This document shows positions 1-7,698 of a DNA stretch of 64,000 bases, piece by piece. Origin of the DNA: Mixta gaviniae (lineage in GTDB: Bacteria > Pseudomonadota > Gammaproteobacteria > Enterobacterales > Enterobacteriaceae). The position numbers and the translations under genes are program-made. Numbering within the stretch: position 1 is the stretch's first letter; each line of letters starts with the position of its first letter. Under the pieces are notes generated by a model. That model had not been told where the DNA came from. It did not search any database and saw only the letters and a program-made list of their open reading frames with translations. The DNA lies in NCBI RefSeq assembly GCF_002953195.1, contig NZ_CP026377.1:1736001-1800000 (forward strand). Reading direction: 5' to 3'.

Positions 1-1030
1 CAATCATCATAATACCCGCCAGCACCACCATCGGGATCTGCGCCATCACCGCGCTAAGGCCGGTGACCAGTAATAACAGCACCAGCGCGGCGGCAACGGT
101 TGAGACGCGGGTACGCGCCTTGCCCAGCTCAACGTTGACGATAGTCTGGCCAATCATCGCGCAACCGGCGATACCGCCGTAAAAGGCGGCGAGGATATTC
201 CCGACGCCCAGCCCCCAGCACTCACGGCGCTTGCTGGAGGGCGTATCGGTCAGATCGTCAACCAGCTTGGCGGTCAACAGGGATTCCATCAGGCCGACCA
301 GCGCGATGCTTATCGCGGTCGGCCAGACAATCTGCAGCGTGGCGAGATCCAGCGGCACCGCCAGCTGATTCAGGCCGGGCAGGCCAGCCTGCATCGGGCC
401 TTCATCCCCGACGTTCGGCACCTGCAGTCCACAGAAGACGGCGATGGCGGTGATCACCACAATCGCTACCAGCGGCGAAGGCACGCTTTTCAACAGACGC
501 GGCAGCAGCAGCACGATAGCCAGCGTCAGCGCGAACAGCAGCCATACCGGCAGCGCCTGGCCCCAGACATGCGGCACCTGCGCAAAAAAGATCAGCACGC
601 CCAGCGCATTGACAAAACCGAGCATCACCGAGCGCGGAATATAGCGCATCATGCGCGCCAGCCCGGCAAGGCCGAACAGGATCTGGATAACCCCGCCCAT
701 CAGCACCGCAGGCATAATGTATTCGATGCCGTGCGCGCGCACCATCGGGCCGATGACCAGCGCCACCGAACCGGCGGCGGCGGTCACCATCGCGGGCCGT
801 CCGCCCAGCACGGAGAGCGTCAGCGCCAGCACGACCGAGGCGATCAGGCTCACTTTCGGGTCAACGCCGGCGATCACGGAAAATGAGATCACTTCCGGGA
901 TCAGCGCCAGTGCGGTAATTACGCCGGCAAGGCACTCGCGCGTCAGTAATGTGGGCGAGCGTAGCACGCGGGCCACGGTTAACGCGCTGTCGACGTGCTT
1001 TGTCTCGCTCGTCGCAGAGGGGGTAGTCAT
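1..1030 (-). CDS. SulP-family inorganic anion transporter, C-terminus cut off by window edge
   Basis: Reading the complement from an ATG at 1030 gives an open frame that runs off the window start (343 complete codons). It begins MTTPSATSETKHVDSALTVA and continues into hydrophobic segments typical of the SulP/SLC26 membrane domain, including the stretches LALIPEVISFSVIAGVDP, GGRPAMVTAAAGSVALVIGP and, near the edge, GLMESLLTAKLVDD. The family moves sulfate, bicarbonate or dicarboxylates across the inner membrane; the substrate cannot be told from what is visible. Any C-terminal STAS domain would lie outside the window. It is read away from the neighbouring VOC gene, so it has its own promoter. 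Its sequence looks more like the short SulP proteins than like DauA. Confidence 0.85.
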   Translation of the reverse strand, partial: MTTPSATSETKHVDSALTVARVLRSPTLLTRECLAGVITALALIPEVISFSVIAGVDPKVSLIASVVLALTLSVLGGRPAMVTAAAGSVALVIGPMVRAHGIEYIMPAVLMGGVIQILFGLAGLARMMRYIPRSVMLGFVNALGVLIFFAQVPHVWGQALPVWLLFALTLAIVLLLPRLLKSVPSPLVAIVVITAIAVFCGLQVPNVGDEGPMQAGLPGLNQLAVPLDLATLQIVWPTAISIALVGLMESLLTAKLVDDLTDTPSSKRRECWGLGVGNILAAFYGGIAGCAMIGQTIVNVELGKARTRVSTVAAALVLLLLVTGLSAVMAQIPMVVLAGIMMI

Positions 1031-1209
1031 AATTTGCAGGCTCTTATTGTCTTAGTATGATGCGGCGACGCGCACCGTAAATCTGAAAGGGATGAATTGT
1101 CCGGGCAGGACAAGCGCGGTATGTTACCGTTAATTGGGCATGGACACCAGTTCAGCCCCGCCGCCGTCCAGTGAAGGGGCCGGCACCATCATAGTCAGAG
1201 GGGAAAAGG

Positions 1210-1599
1210 ATGCAGCTACGTATCGCCAGACCGGTCAACGATTTACACCGCAGCCAGCAGCTCTACTGCCAGGGAATGGGTATGCAACTGCTGGGGGAGT
1301 TTAGCGATCATCAGGGGCACAGCGGCATTATGCTCGGCTACGCGGGCGAAAGCTGGCATCTCGAATTTACTCATTGCCTTCATCATCCGGCCGCGCCAGC
1401 CTCGACCGCGGAAGATTTGCTGGTGCTGTATCTGCCTGAGGAAGCGGTATGGCTGGCGCGTTGCGAAGCGATGCAGGCGGCGGGCTTCCGGACGATTACG
1501 CCCTTCAACCCTTACTGGGAAACCGCCGCCCGCACTTTTATCGATGAAGATGGCTACCGCACGGTAATACGTCTCGGCAGCTGGCCTGCGGTTAGCTGA
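1210..1599 (+). CDS. VOC-family (glyoxalase/dioxygenase fold) protein, YycE-like
   Basis: A 129-residue protein with one to two beta-alpha-beta-beta-beta units of the vicinal-oxygen-chelate fold. It opens MQLRIARPVNDLHRSQQLYC, the usual 'paired with a substrate' first strand, and ends with FIDEDGYRTVI, the family's closing 'DPDG' strand. An AGAGGGGAAAAGG Shine-Dalgarno lies just before the ATG. VOC proteins include glyoxalases, fosfomycin-resistance enzymes and uncharacterised members. Metal-ligand positions cannot be assigned with confidence, so no reaction is claimed. The gene is convergent with ariR and their 3' ends overlap by 8 nt. Confidence 0.75.
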   Translation: MQLRIARPVNDLHRSQQLYCQGMGMQLLGEFSDHQGHSGIMLGYAGESWHLEFTHCLHHPAAPASTAEDLLVLYLPEEAVWLARCEAMQAAGFRTITPFNPYWETAARTFIDEDGYRTVIRLGSWPAVS

Positions 1600-1852
1600 G
1601 GATATCGTCCTCAGTTTTATGCACCACCAGTTCCAGCACGTGACGATAAATATCCAGCGTCACCACGTCGCTTTCCAGCTCCAGGCGTTGGATCAGCTTA
1701 GTGATAATCGCTTTATTGTTTATCGGCTGACCCGCCTGGAGGATCTCGGCGACAACGGTGCCAAGAATTTCCATCTCATTAATCGCCGCGCTTTCCTGCT
1801 TATTAAAGTACTCAGCAATTTCCTTGTCGGTCTGGGGTGTCATAGTCTGCAT
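1592..1852 (-). CDS. ariR: AriR/YmgB-like biofilm and acid-resistance regulator
   Basis: An 86-residue, mostly helical, acidic protein. The core LGTVVAEILQAGQPINNKAI followed by LIQRLELESDVVTLDIYRHV lines up by eye with E. coli AriR (YmgB), a small dimer linked to biofilm formation and acid resistance in the Rcs and blue-light (BluR) circuits. The start at 1852 has GAGG about 6 nt upstream; an in-frame ATG at 1843 is an alternative. In E. coli ariR sits in the ycgZ-ymgA-ariR-ymgC operon. Here it stands alone, next to a candidate small RNA transcribed in the same direction from further upstream. The symbol is given by similarity; paralogues of this family exist, so exact orthology is unproven. 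Confidence 0.75.
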   Translation of the reverse strand: MQTMTPQTDKEIAEYFNKQESAAINEMEILGTVVAEILQAGQPINNKAIITKLIQRLELESDVVTLDIYRHVLELVVHKTEDDILS

Positions 1853-1987
1853 GTCAGTCCTCTTTAACGCGGCCAGCGCGCGTTAAGGCTTATAGTATCG
1901 GGCGATATCGGCCGTTGCCTGGCCGGGTTTAAAGGGGTAACACGGTAACGAACAATGCGAAACAGGATGCAGCACATCCTTCAGACG

Positions 1988-2034
1988 AAAAAAAACCTCT
2001 GAAGGTGGAAATCCGAGTTAAACACCTTCAGAGG
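1988..2034 (-). terminator. Strong intrinsic terminator on the minus strand
   Basis: Perfect 12-bp inverted repeat (arms 1996-2007 and 2023-2034) with a 15-nt loop. On the minus strand it is followed at once by eight T (complement of 1988-1995). The plus strand has no T run. It lies upstream of ariR, and the only annotated gene on the far side, the MarR gene, points away. It must therefore end a transcript that starts inside 2035-2580, which is the main reason for proposing a small RNA here. Confidence 0.85.
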
Positions 2035-2080
2035 CGACGCAAATGCATCATTCGTTACAGAGCCGTTATCTGGCTCAGCG
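1988..2080 (-). ncRNA. Candidate Hfq-type small RNA of about 93 nt with a DsrA-like rpoS-pairing motif
   Basis: Elements in order on the minus strand: -35 TTGTAC (2113-2108), 16-bp spacer, -10 TATAAC (2091-2086), predicted start near 2080. Then come a 5-bp hairpin (GAGCC 2076-2072 with GGCTC 2064-2060) and a single-stranded stretch starting UGUAACGAAU (2059-2050). The RNA ends with the 12-bp terminator stem and eight U. This is the usual layout of a trans-acting Hfq RNA. From memory, E. coli DsrA carries the same ten bases where it pairs with the rpoS leader. No coding frame of note exists within it. Promoter, ends and target are inferred. Confidence 0.6.
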
Positions 2081-2084
2081 GTAA

Positions 2085-2191
2085 AGTTATACAAAAAAAT
2101 CAAAGCTGTACAAAGAAAGCTTATACATTTTGTGCTATACGTTAAGAAACATATAGTTAACTAGGTAATTAATTATTCAAAAGCTATACAA
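2085..2191. repeat. Five degenerate copies of an AT-rich element upstream of the candidate small RNA
   Basis: On the minus strand the element reads TTGTATAGCTTT. Copies start at 2191 (exact), 2128 (ATGTATAAGCTTT), 2113 (TTGTACAGCTTT) and 2094 (TTGTATAACTTT), with a weaker ACGTATAGC at 2142. Two of them supply the -35 and -10 of the predicted small-RNA promoter. Such repetition before one promoter suggests iterated protein-binding sites or duplicated promoter elements. No known regulator consensus is recognised. Confidence 0.55.
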
Positions 2192-2198
2192 CACCGTT

Positions 2199-2214
2199 AC
2201 GAAAACGTTTCGCT
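2199..2214. promoter_or_regulatory. PurR/LacI-family-like operator
   Basis: The 16-mer ACGAAAACGTTTCGCT has the central AACGTTT core of LacI/GalR-family operators. Read on the minus strand it matches 13 of 16 positions of the PurR consensus as I recall it. It lies about 120 bp upstream of the predicted small-RNA start and about 370 bp upstream of the MarR gene, so which gene it would control is unclear. Confidence 0.4.
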
Positions 2215-2506
2215 TGCAACGTTTTTTAAAAAAAGCGCCACCCCCGCCCCCTCTTTGTAAAATTTGAGACTCTTCTGAACTCTGCCTGCGGCTAAAATCA
2301 AGCGGCGGCGCAGGCAAACAGGCGCTCTTTATTTGCGCGACAAATTATCTTTCGACTAACATTTTAGAACGCATACGCCATAAGGCCAGCGATAAACAGA
2401 ATAAAAAGGCGCACGGGGGCGTTAAAGTGCAGGCGACGCATGAGGGTGATCATGAAAGCCCAGCGGGCCATGCCATTTTTTGCACCACAATGCGCCGCGC
2501 CGATTG

Positions 2507-2536
2507 TTCACAACCGCGCATGCTAGCGCCTATACT
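2507..2536 (+). promoter_or_regulatory. Predicted sigma-70 promoter of the MarR-efflux operon
   Basis: TTCACA (2507-2512), 18-bp spacer, TATACT (2531-2536); each hexamer differs from consensus at one position. The predicted start is near 2543, giving a leader of about 40 nt before the MarR start codon. Confidence 0.55.
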
Positions 2537-2561
2537 TAACTACGGCAATTTACATTGAAGT

Positions 2562-2572
2562 CTAATCATTAG
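2562..2572. promoter_or_regulatory. Small palindrome, possible MarR autoregulatory operator
   Basis: CTAATCATTAG is a perfect odd palindrome lying between the predicted transcription start and the MarR start codon, and it runs into the AGGTG Shine-Dalgarno at 2571. MarR-family repressors commonly bind short palindromes next to their own promoter. A link to this protein is inferred from position only. Confidence 0.35.
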
Positions 2573-2583
2573 GTGCCTATATT

Positions 2584-3012
2584 TTGGATCCTCAACAGCG
2601 TTTCTCCCGTCTGCTGCATCTCACCGCCCACGCCTGGCGTCTGGCAATCGATCGCCGCCTGAAAGAGAGCGGCCTCAGCATGAACAGCTGGCTGGCCGTG
2701 GCGACGCTGGCCAGCGAAAGCGAGCCTATGACGCAAAAAGCACTGGCGCAGGTGCTGGGCCTGGAGGAGGCGAGCGTGGTGCCGCTGGTAGATCGGCTGG
2801 TGGCGCAGCGGCTGATCGAACGTTCGCAGCCGGAGGAGGATCGCCGTAAACGCCTGCTGCTGGTCACCGGGCAGGGCAAGGCGCTTTTCGAGCGGGTAAA
2901 AGTCGAGACGGATCGGCTGCGCGGCGAGCTGCTGGCGGATATCGATCGGGATGAGCTGGCGATAGCCCAACGGGTATTGCAGCAGCTGCTGGATAAGACA
3001 GGAACACTCTGA
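2584..3012 (+). CDS. MarR-family regulator of the adjacent efflux operon
   Basis: A 142-residue winged-helix repressor starting at TTG 2584, with AGGTG 8 nt upstream. The helix-turn-helix covers MTQKALAQVLGLEEASVVPL and LVDRLVAQRLIERSQ, and the wing is PEEDRRKRLLLVTGQG, with the conserved D-R-R pattern of the family. Flanking helices form the dimer interface. MarR proteins usually leave DNA when they bind phenolic or lipophilic compounds. The gene is one nucleotide from the downstream MFS gene (stop 3012, start 3014), so it is co-transcribed with the pump and probably represses the whole operon. The ligand is unknown. Confidence 0.88.
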   Translation: MDPQQRFSRLLHLTAHAWRLAIDRRLKESGLSMNSWLAVATLASESEPMTQKALAQVLGLEEASVVPLVDRLVAQRLIERSQPEEDRRKRLLLVTGQGKALFERVKVETDRLRGELLADIDRDELAIAQRVLQQLLDKTGTL

Positions 3013-3013
3013 C

Positions 3014-4702
3014 GTGGCGAAATCAAATCCCTACGCGCCGCGCCAGTGGCAGCCGCATGAAAAGCCGATGCTGCCCGGCTCGCCTTCAACGCCACTGCAT
3101 CCTGCCCGCAAACGCATCGCCTTCGGGCTGGTTGGCCTGCTGATCACCCTGACCGGCGCGCTCAGCAATGCGCTGGTGACCGCCAACCTGACCAACCTGC
3201 AGGGAACCTTTGGCGCCTATTCCAACGAAATCGCCTGGCTGCCGGCGGTGTATGTGATGGGCAATATCTCCATCAACCTGCTGCTGGTGAAATTTCGCCA
3301 GCAGTTCGGCCTGCGCATTTTTACCGAAGCCTTTTTATTGCTCTATGTGCTGGTGGCCTTTTTCCATCTCTTCGTGAACGATCTCAGCTCGGCGATTATC
3401 GTGCGCGCCGCTCACGGTATGGTGGCGGCCGCGCTGAGTTCGCTGGGCATCTATTATCAGGTACAGGCATGGCCGGCGAAGCACCGTCTCAAGGCGCTGG
3501 CGATCGGCATCGGCGGGTCGCAGCTGGCGATACCGCTGGCGCGGCTGTTTTCATCTGAGCTGCTGCAGCTGGAGGAGTGGCGCGGCCTCTATCTGTTTGA
3601 GCTGGGTCTGGCGGTGGTAGCGCTGGGCTGTGTGCTGATGTTGAAACTGCCGCCCAGCGATCGCAGCAAGGTGTTCGAAAAGATGGATTTTCTCACCTTT
3701 ATCTTAATGGCGCCGGGCATGGCGCTGCTCTGCGGCGTGCTGTCGCTGGGGCGCATTGAGTGGTGGTTTTCTACCCCCTGGCTCGGCATCGGGCTGGCGC
3801 TGTCGCTGCTGTTGATCGTCAGCGCGGTGGTGCTGGAGCATAACCGCGCCAATCCGCTGATCAATACACGCTGGCTGGGCAGCGGGGCGATCGTCAGGCT
3901 GGGCATTGTTATGATTATGATGCGCGTGGTGCTGGCGGAGCAGAATACCGGCGCGATCGGCTTTTTGCAGCAGGTGGGGTTAATCAACGATCAGCTGCAT
4001 GGCCTGGCGCTGGCGATCGTCAGCGGTGTGGCGCTGGGTATCGCCGCCAGCGCGCTGACCCTGAAGCCCGCGCATTTCAGCTGGCCGATCGTCACTTCGC
4101 TGTTGATTATGATGGTCGCCTCGCTGATGGATGCCAACGCCAACCCGCAGACCCGTCCGCAGGATATGTACCTCAGCCAGTTTCTGCTCGGCTTCAGTAG
4201 TTCGTTCTTTATGGCACCCGCCATGTTGTTGGGCATCGGCAGCGTTGTCGCCCAGCCGAAAAACCTGGTGAGCTTTGTGGTGCTGTTCGGGATGAGCCAA
4301 AACCTGGGCGGCCTGATCGGCTCGGCGATGCTGGGTACCTTTCAGATCTGGCGTGAAAAATATCACTCCAGCCTGCTGGGCGATCGGCTTTCGCTGCTCG
4401 ATCCCAACGTTACCGATCGTCTGAGTCAGTACAGCAGCCTGTTCGGCAGCCAGCTGAACGACGCCACGCTGCTTAGCGCGCAGGCGGTCGCTCAGCTGCA
4501 GACTGTCGCCACGCTACAGGCCAACGTGCTGGCCTGGAATGACACCTATTTACTGACCGCCGGCATGGCGTTCTGCACCCTGGTCTGGGTGCTGTATCGC
4601 CTGACGCGTCAGCGTATCCTTACCCGACGCCAGCAGCAGCGTGACGCCGCCGCTGTGGCGCAATCTGTTCCGGCAACCGCTGAAAGCATGGAGAAACAAT
4701 GA
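3014..4702 (+). CDS. MFS drug efflux pump (DHA2/EmrB-like), inner-membrane part of a tripartite system
   Basis: A 562-residue major-facilitator protein, the length of the 14-helix DHA2 group. After a proline-rich cytoplasmic start (about residues 1-35) come hydrophobic segments such as IAFGLVGLLITLTGALSNAL and WLPAVYVMGNISINLLLV. A basic C-terminal tail (RLTRQRILTRRQQQR) follows the last helix. It would drive proton-coupled export of amphipathic compounds across the inner membrane and pass them to the adaptor encoded next. GTG at 3014 is used because it follows the marR stop closely and AGGA lies about 10 nt upstream. The 3' end overlaps the adaptor gene by 4 nt (ATGA). The substrate is not predictable, and the protein is not a close EmrB. 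Confidence 0.85.
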   Translation: MAKSNPYAPRQWQPHEKPMLPGSPSTPLHPARKRIAFGLVGLLITLTGALSNALVTANLTNLQGTFGAYSNEIAWLPAVYVMGNISINLLLVKFRQQFGLRIFTEAFLLLYVLVAFFHLFVNDLSSAIIVRAAHGMVAAALSSLGIYYQVQAWPAKHRLKALAIGIGGSQLAIPLARLFSSELLQLEEWRGLYLFELGLAVVALGCVLMLKLPPSDRSKVFEKMDFLTFILMAPGMALLCGVLSLGRIEWWFSTPWLGIGLALSLLLIVSAVVLEHNRANPLINTRWLGSGAIVRLGIVMIMMRVVLAEQNTGAIGFLQQVGLINDQLHGLALAIVSGVALGIAASALTLKPAHFSWPIVTSLLIMMVASLMDANANPQTRPQDMYLSQFLLGFSSSFFMAPAMLLGIGSVVAQPKNLVSFVVLFGMSQNLGGLIGSAMLGTFQIWREKYHSSLLGDRLSLLDPNVTDRLSQYSSLFGSQLNDATLLSAQAVAQLQTVATLQANVLAWNDTYLLTAGMAFCTLVWVLYRLTRQRILTRRQQQRDAAAVAQSVPATAESMEKQ

Positions 4703-5790
4703 GTCAGCAGGAAGAAATCAAAGCCGCAGAGCGCGAGCGCACTAACAAACGCCGCATTCTCTCCGTCGCCGTCGGCAGCGGCATTGTGATCGTCGGCGTG
4801 TTGATCATCCTTTACGCCTGGCAGCTCTGGCCTTTTACCAGCGCGGTGCAAAGCACCGAGAATGCCTACGTGCGCGGTCAGGTGACCTTTATCAGCCCGC
4901 AGGTCAGCGGCTACGTCACGGCGGTCAATGTGCAGGATCTGCAGCCGGTACATAAAGGCGAGGTGCTGATGACCATTGACGATCGCATTTACCGCCAGCG
5001 CGTCGAGCAGGCGAAAGCGCAGCTGGCGATCAAGCAGGCGGCGCTGGCCAATAACCAGCAGCAGCGGCGTAGCGCCGAGGCGGTGATCGCCCGTAACCAG
5101 GCCGCGCTGGAAAACGCCAGGGCGCAGGCGGTGAAAAGCGGTTTCGACCTGAAGCGCGTGGAGAACCTGGTGGCGGACGGCTCGCTGTCGATCCGCGAAC
5201 GCGACGCGGCACGCGCCGCCAACAGCCAGGCCGTGGCCGCCGTGCAGCAGGCGAAAGCGACTGTGGATGTCTCGCGCCAGGATCTGCAGACGGTGATTGT
5301 TAACCGCGGCTCGCTGGAGGCGGACGTCGCTAACGCCGAAGCGGCGCTGCGCCTGGCGCAGATCGATCTGGACAATACGCGTATCATCGCTCCGGAAGAG
5401 GGACAGCTGGGGCAGATCGCAATGCGGCGCGGCGCTTACGTTTCGGCGGGCACGCGCCTGACGTCGCTGGTGCCGGCGCAGAAATGGGTGATCGCCAATA
5501 TGAAAGAGACGCAGATGGCCAACGTACGTCCCGGTCTGCCGGTCACTTTTAGCGTCGATGCGCTAAACGGCGCGACCTTCCACGGCGTGGTGCAATATAT
5601 CTCGCCGGCGGCGGGCTCGGAATTCAGCGCCATCTCGCCCGATAACGCCACCGGCAACTTTGTCAAAATCGCCCAGCGTATTCCTGTGCGTATCAAAATC
5701 AACGACAACGAGCAGGCACGCCTGCGTCCGGGCATGTCGGTGCAGGTCAGCATCGATACCTCGGCCGCACCGGTGGAGGAGCAGCGATGA
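4699..5790 (+). CDS. HlyD/EmrA-family periplasmic adaptor of the efflux system
   Basis: A 363-residue membrane-fusion protein. One N-terminal membrane anchor (about residues 20-42, ending YAWQLWPF) is followed by the first lipoyl half-motif (STENAYVRGQVTFISPQVSG). A long alanine- and glutamine-rich coiled coil (about 95-210), the second half-motif (DNTRIIAPEEGQLGQI) and a beta-barrel domain follow. It bridges the MFS pump and the outer-membrane channel. Start and stop codons overlap those of both neighbours by 4 nt, a strong sign of translational coupling and a fixed complex. Confidence 0.9.
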   Translation: MSQQEEIKAAERERTNKRRILSVAVGSGIVIVGVLIILYAWQLWPFTSAVQSTENAYVRGQVTFISPQVSGYVTAVNVQDLQPVHKGEVLMTIDDRIYRQRVEQAKAQLAIKQAALANNQQQRRSAEAVIARNQAALENARAQAVKSGFDLKRVENLVADGSLSIRERDAARAANSQAVAAVQQAKATVDVSRQDLQTVIVNRGSLEADVANAEAALRLAQIDLDNTRIIAPEEGQLGQIAMRRGAYVSAGTRLTSLVPAQKWVIANMKETQMANVRPGLPVTFSVDALNGATFHGVVQYISPAAGSEFSAISPDNATGNFVKIAQRIPVRIKINDNEQARLRPGMSVQVSIDTSAAPVEEQR

Positions 5791-7163
5791 GCGGACGCCG
5801 ACTGCGCGCGCTGGCGCTGCTGATCCCGCTGCTGGCCGGCTGCGCCACCGAAGTGGAAAAGGCGCCTTCCTCGCTGCCGATGCCGCCGCAGTGGCGCAAT
5901 CAGGTCGGGCCGACGGCCGCGCCGGAAGCCAACTGGTGGCGCGCCTTCGCCGATCCCGATCTTAACCGGCTGGTTGAGCAGGCGCTGCGCAATAATCCCG
6001 ATATCCTTACCGCACGCGCCCGCGTCGATCAATATCGCGCGCAGCTGCGCGCTGCGACGGGCGATAACTTCCCCACGCTGGACGCCGGCGTCGGCGTGAC
6101 GCGCGCGCGCTCGCTCTCGGCGGCCACCGGGGCGCCGCATGACGGCACGGTTTATCAGGGGCTGCTACAGGCGAATTATGAGGTTGATCTCTGGGGCTCG
6201 CGCAGCAGCAGCATCGACGCGGCACGCGCCTCGCTGGCGGCGCAGCAGGCGGCGGCGGCGGCGGCTGAGTTGACCATCGCCACCTCGGTTGCCTCCGGCT
6301 ATATGACGCTGTTAGCGCTGGATGAGCAGCTGCGCGTCACCCAGGCGACGCTGGCGACGCGGGAAAACTCGCTTAATCTGGCGCAGCGCCAGTTCGAAGC
6401 GGGCTATACCTCACGGCTGGAGTGGATGCAGGCGGCGTCGGAATATCAGGCGGCGAAGGCGCAGATCCCGCAGCTGACGCACCAGATCCGCCAGCAGGAG
6501 AACGCGCTGAGCATTCTGGTGGGCATGAATCCGCGCCATATCGCGCGCCAGTCGCGCTTTACGAAGGTGATGCCGCAGCGCATGCCGTCGCTGCTGCCGT
6601 CGCAACTGCTGCAGCGTCGGCCGGATATCGTGCAGGCGCAGCGTCAGCTGCTGGCGGCCGACCGCTCGCTCGCCTCGTCGCAGGCGCAGCTGCTGCCGTC
6701 GCTGAATCTTACCGCCTCCGGCACGCTGCAAACCTCGGTGCTGCATCAGCTGGTGGATAATCCTTTCCGCCTCTGGAGCGTCGGCGGCAGCGTGCTGGCG
6801 CCGTTGCTGAACCGCGAGGCGCTAACGGCACAGGTCGACGTATCGATGGCTACGCGCAATCAGGCGCTCTATGGCTATGAGAAAGTGGTGCGCAACGCCT
6901 TCAGTGAGGTAAACGACGCGCTCGATGCCATCGAACAGACGCAGGCGCAGCTGCAGGAAGTGGAAAAGCAGCAGGAGATTGCTGCCGACACGCTGCGCAT
7001 CGCCCGCAACCGCTATCAAAACGGCTACGCCTCCTATCTTGACGAGCTGGACGCGCAGCGTACCCTGTTCAGCGCGCAGCTGAATGTGGTACAGCTGAAA
7101 AATACCCTGCTGCAGGCGCAAATCGATCTCTACCGCGCGCTGGGCGGCGGCTGGCAGCCGTAA
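5787..7163 (+). CDS. NodT/OprM-family outer-membrane efflux lipoprotein
   Basis: A 458-residue outer-membrane factor with a lipoprotein signal: basic start, hydrophobic run and the lipobox LLAGC with the acylated Cys at residue 19. Two tandem OEP repeats (about 55-245 and 265-450) form the beta-barrel and periplasmic alpha-barrel of a trimeric channel. The family motifs NWWRAFADPDLNRLVEQAL, YEVDLWG and LLQRRPDIVQAQRQLLAADR are all present. With the two upstream genes it completes a self-contained three-part exporter, so this operon need not borrow TolC. No U-rich terminator follows directly, and GC-rich hairpins occur at about 7184-7220. Confidence 0.92.
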   Translation: MSGRRLRALALLIPLLAGCATEVEKAPSSLPMPPQWRNQVGPTAAPEANWWRAFADPDLNRLVEQALRNNPDILTARARVDQYRAQLRAATGDNFPTLDAGVGVTRARSLSAATGAPHDGTVYQGLLQANYEVDLWGSRSSSIDAARASLAAQQAAAAAAELTIATSVASGYMTLLALDEQLRVTQATLATRENSLNLAQRQFEAGYTSRLEWMQAASEYQAAKAQIPQLTHQIRQQENALSILVGMNPRHIARQSRFTKVMPQRMPSLLPSQLLQRRPDIVQAQRQLLAADRSLASSQAQLLPSLNLTASGTLQTSVLHQLVDNPFRLWSVGGSVLAPLLNREALTAQVDVSMATRNQALYGYEKVVRNAFSEVNDALDAIEQTQAQLQEVEKQQEIAADTLRIARNRYQNGYASYLDELDAQRTLFSAQLNVVQLKNTLLQAQIDLYRALGGGWQP

Positions 7164-7315
7164 CGGGCAAGGCCGATCGACGCTGGCAGGGAGTGCCTGC
7201 CCGTCGGCGTCCGCCGCAGAGGCGGTTACCCGTTAACCGGCTTATGCTACACTGCAGTCCCCTGGCGCAGGTACAGTGCGGTAGCGCTTTTTTACCGTGC
7301 TTTCTTCCTGCTGTG

Positions 7316-7471
7316 ATGATGATGAAAATGAACGAATCTTTACCGCCCGACCTGCCAGAAAGAGATGAGCCGCCGAGGCTTGATGACGCCCAGTTCGCGG
7401 TGGTGGTGCTTGCGGTAACCTCATTTACGCTTATAATTTTCGTGCTGCTGGTGACCCTGTGGATGTCCTGA
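7316..7471 (+). CDS. Small single-pass membrane protein, unknown function
   Basis: A 51-codon frame, MMMKMNESLPPDLPERDEPP and onward, ending in one strong transmembrane helix (FAVVVLAVTSFTLIIFVLLV) and a very short tail (TLWMS). Several in-frame ATG codons (7316, 7319, 7322, 7328) make the exact start uncertain; 7328 would give 47 residues. The acidic, proline-rich N-terminus followed by a C-terminal helix suggests a tail-anchored or N-in small protein. I do not recognise the family. The next small frame begins 41 nt downstream and also encodes one membrane helix. Confidence 0.5.
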   Translation: MMMKMNESLPPDLPERDEPPRLDDAQFAVVVLAVTSFTLIIFVLLVTLWMS

Positions 7472-7512
7472 GGCCGCCCGTCTGTGCGTTGGGAGCGAGA
7501 AAGGAGAAGGAG

Positions 7513-7698
7513 ATGGAGAGTCGGGAGGATAAGCTTATCGCGCTGATTGGCCTGCTTTCTGCCTGTCTGATTACCGTGGTTTTTCTTTTCGCCGTCACCT
7601 GGCTGAACGACGTGCGCCGCTCAGCGCAGGCAGTGCCGGAGGCGCAGGCCTGCTACGCCCCCGTTGAACCTGCTGCCTCAGCGCCCGCGCGCCCTTAA
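7513..7698 (+). CDS. Small single-pass membrane protein, unknown function
   Basis: A 61-residue protein starting at ATG 7513 directly after a strong Shine-Dalgarno (AAGGAGAAGGAG). It has a short charged start (MESREDK), one membrane helix (LIALIGLLSACLITVVFLFA) and an alanine- and proline-rich tail ([19 protein letters not shown]). A longer in-frame GTG start at 7459 has no ribosome site. It lies 41 nt after another small membrane protein and overlaps the end of the convergent glycosidase-like gene by 4 nt. The family is not recognised. Confidence 0.55.
   Translation: MESREDKLIALIGLLSACLITVVFLFAVTWLNDVRRSAQAVPEAQACYAPVEPAASAPARP

Noticed and set aside
1720..1760. Sigma-28-like GCCGATAA on the minus strand inside ariR
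   Set aside because: No TAAA or TCAA at the required 15-bp distance, and it would fire inside a coding region with no flagellar link.
1996..2034. Hairpin as a plus-strand terminator
   Set aside because: No T run follows on the plus strand; only the minus strand has one.
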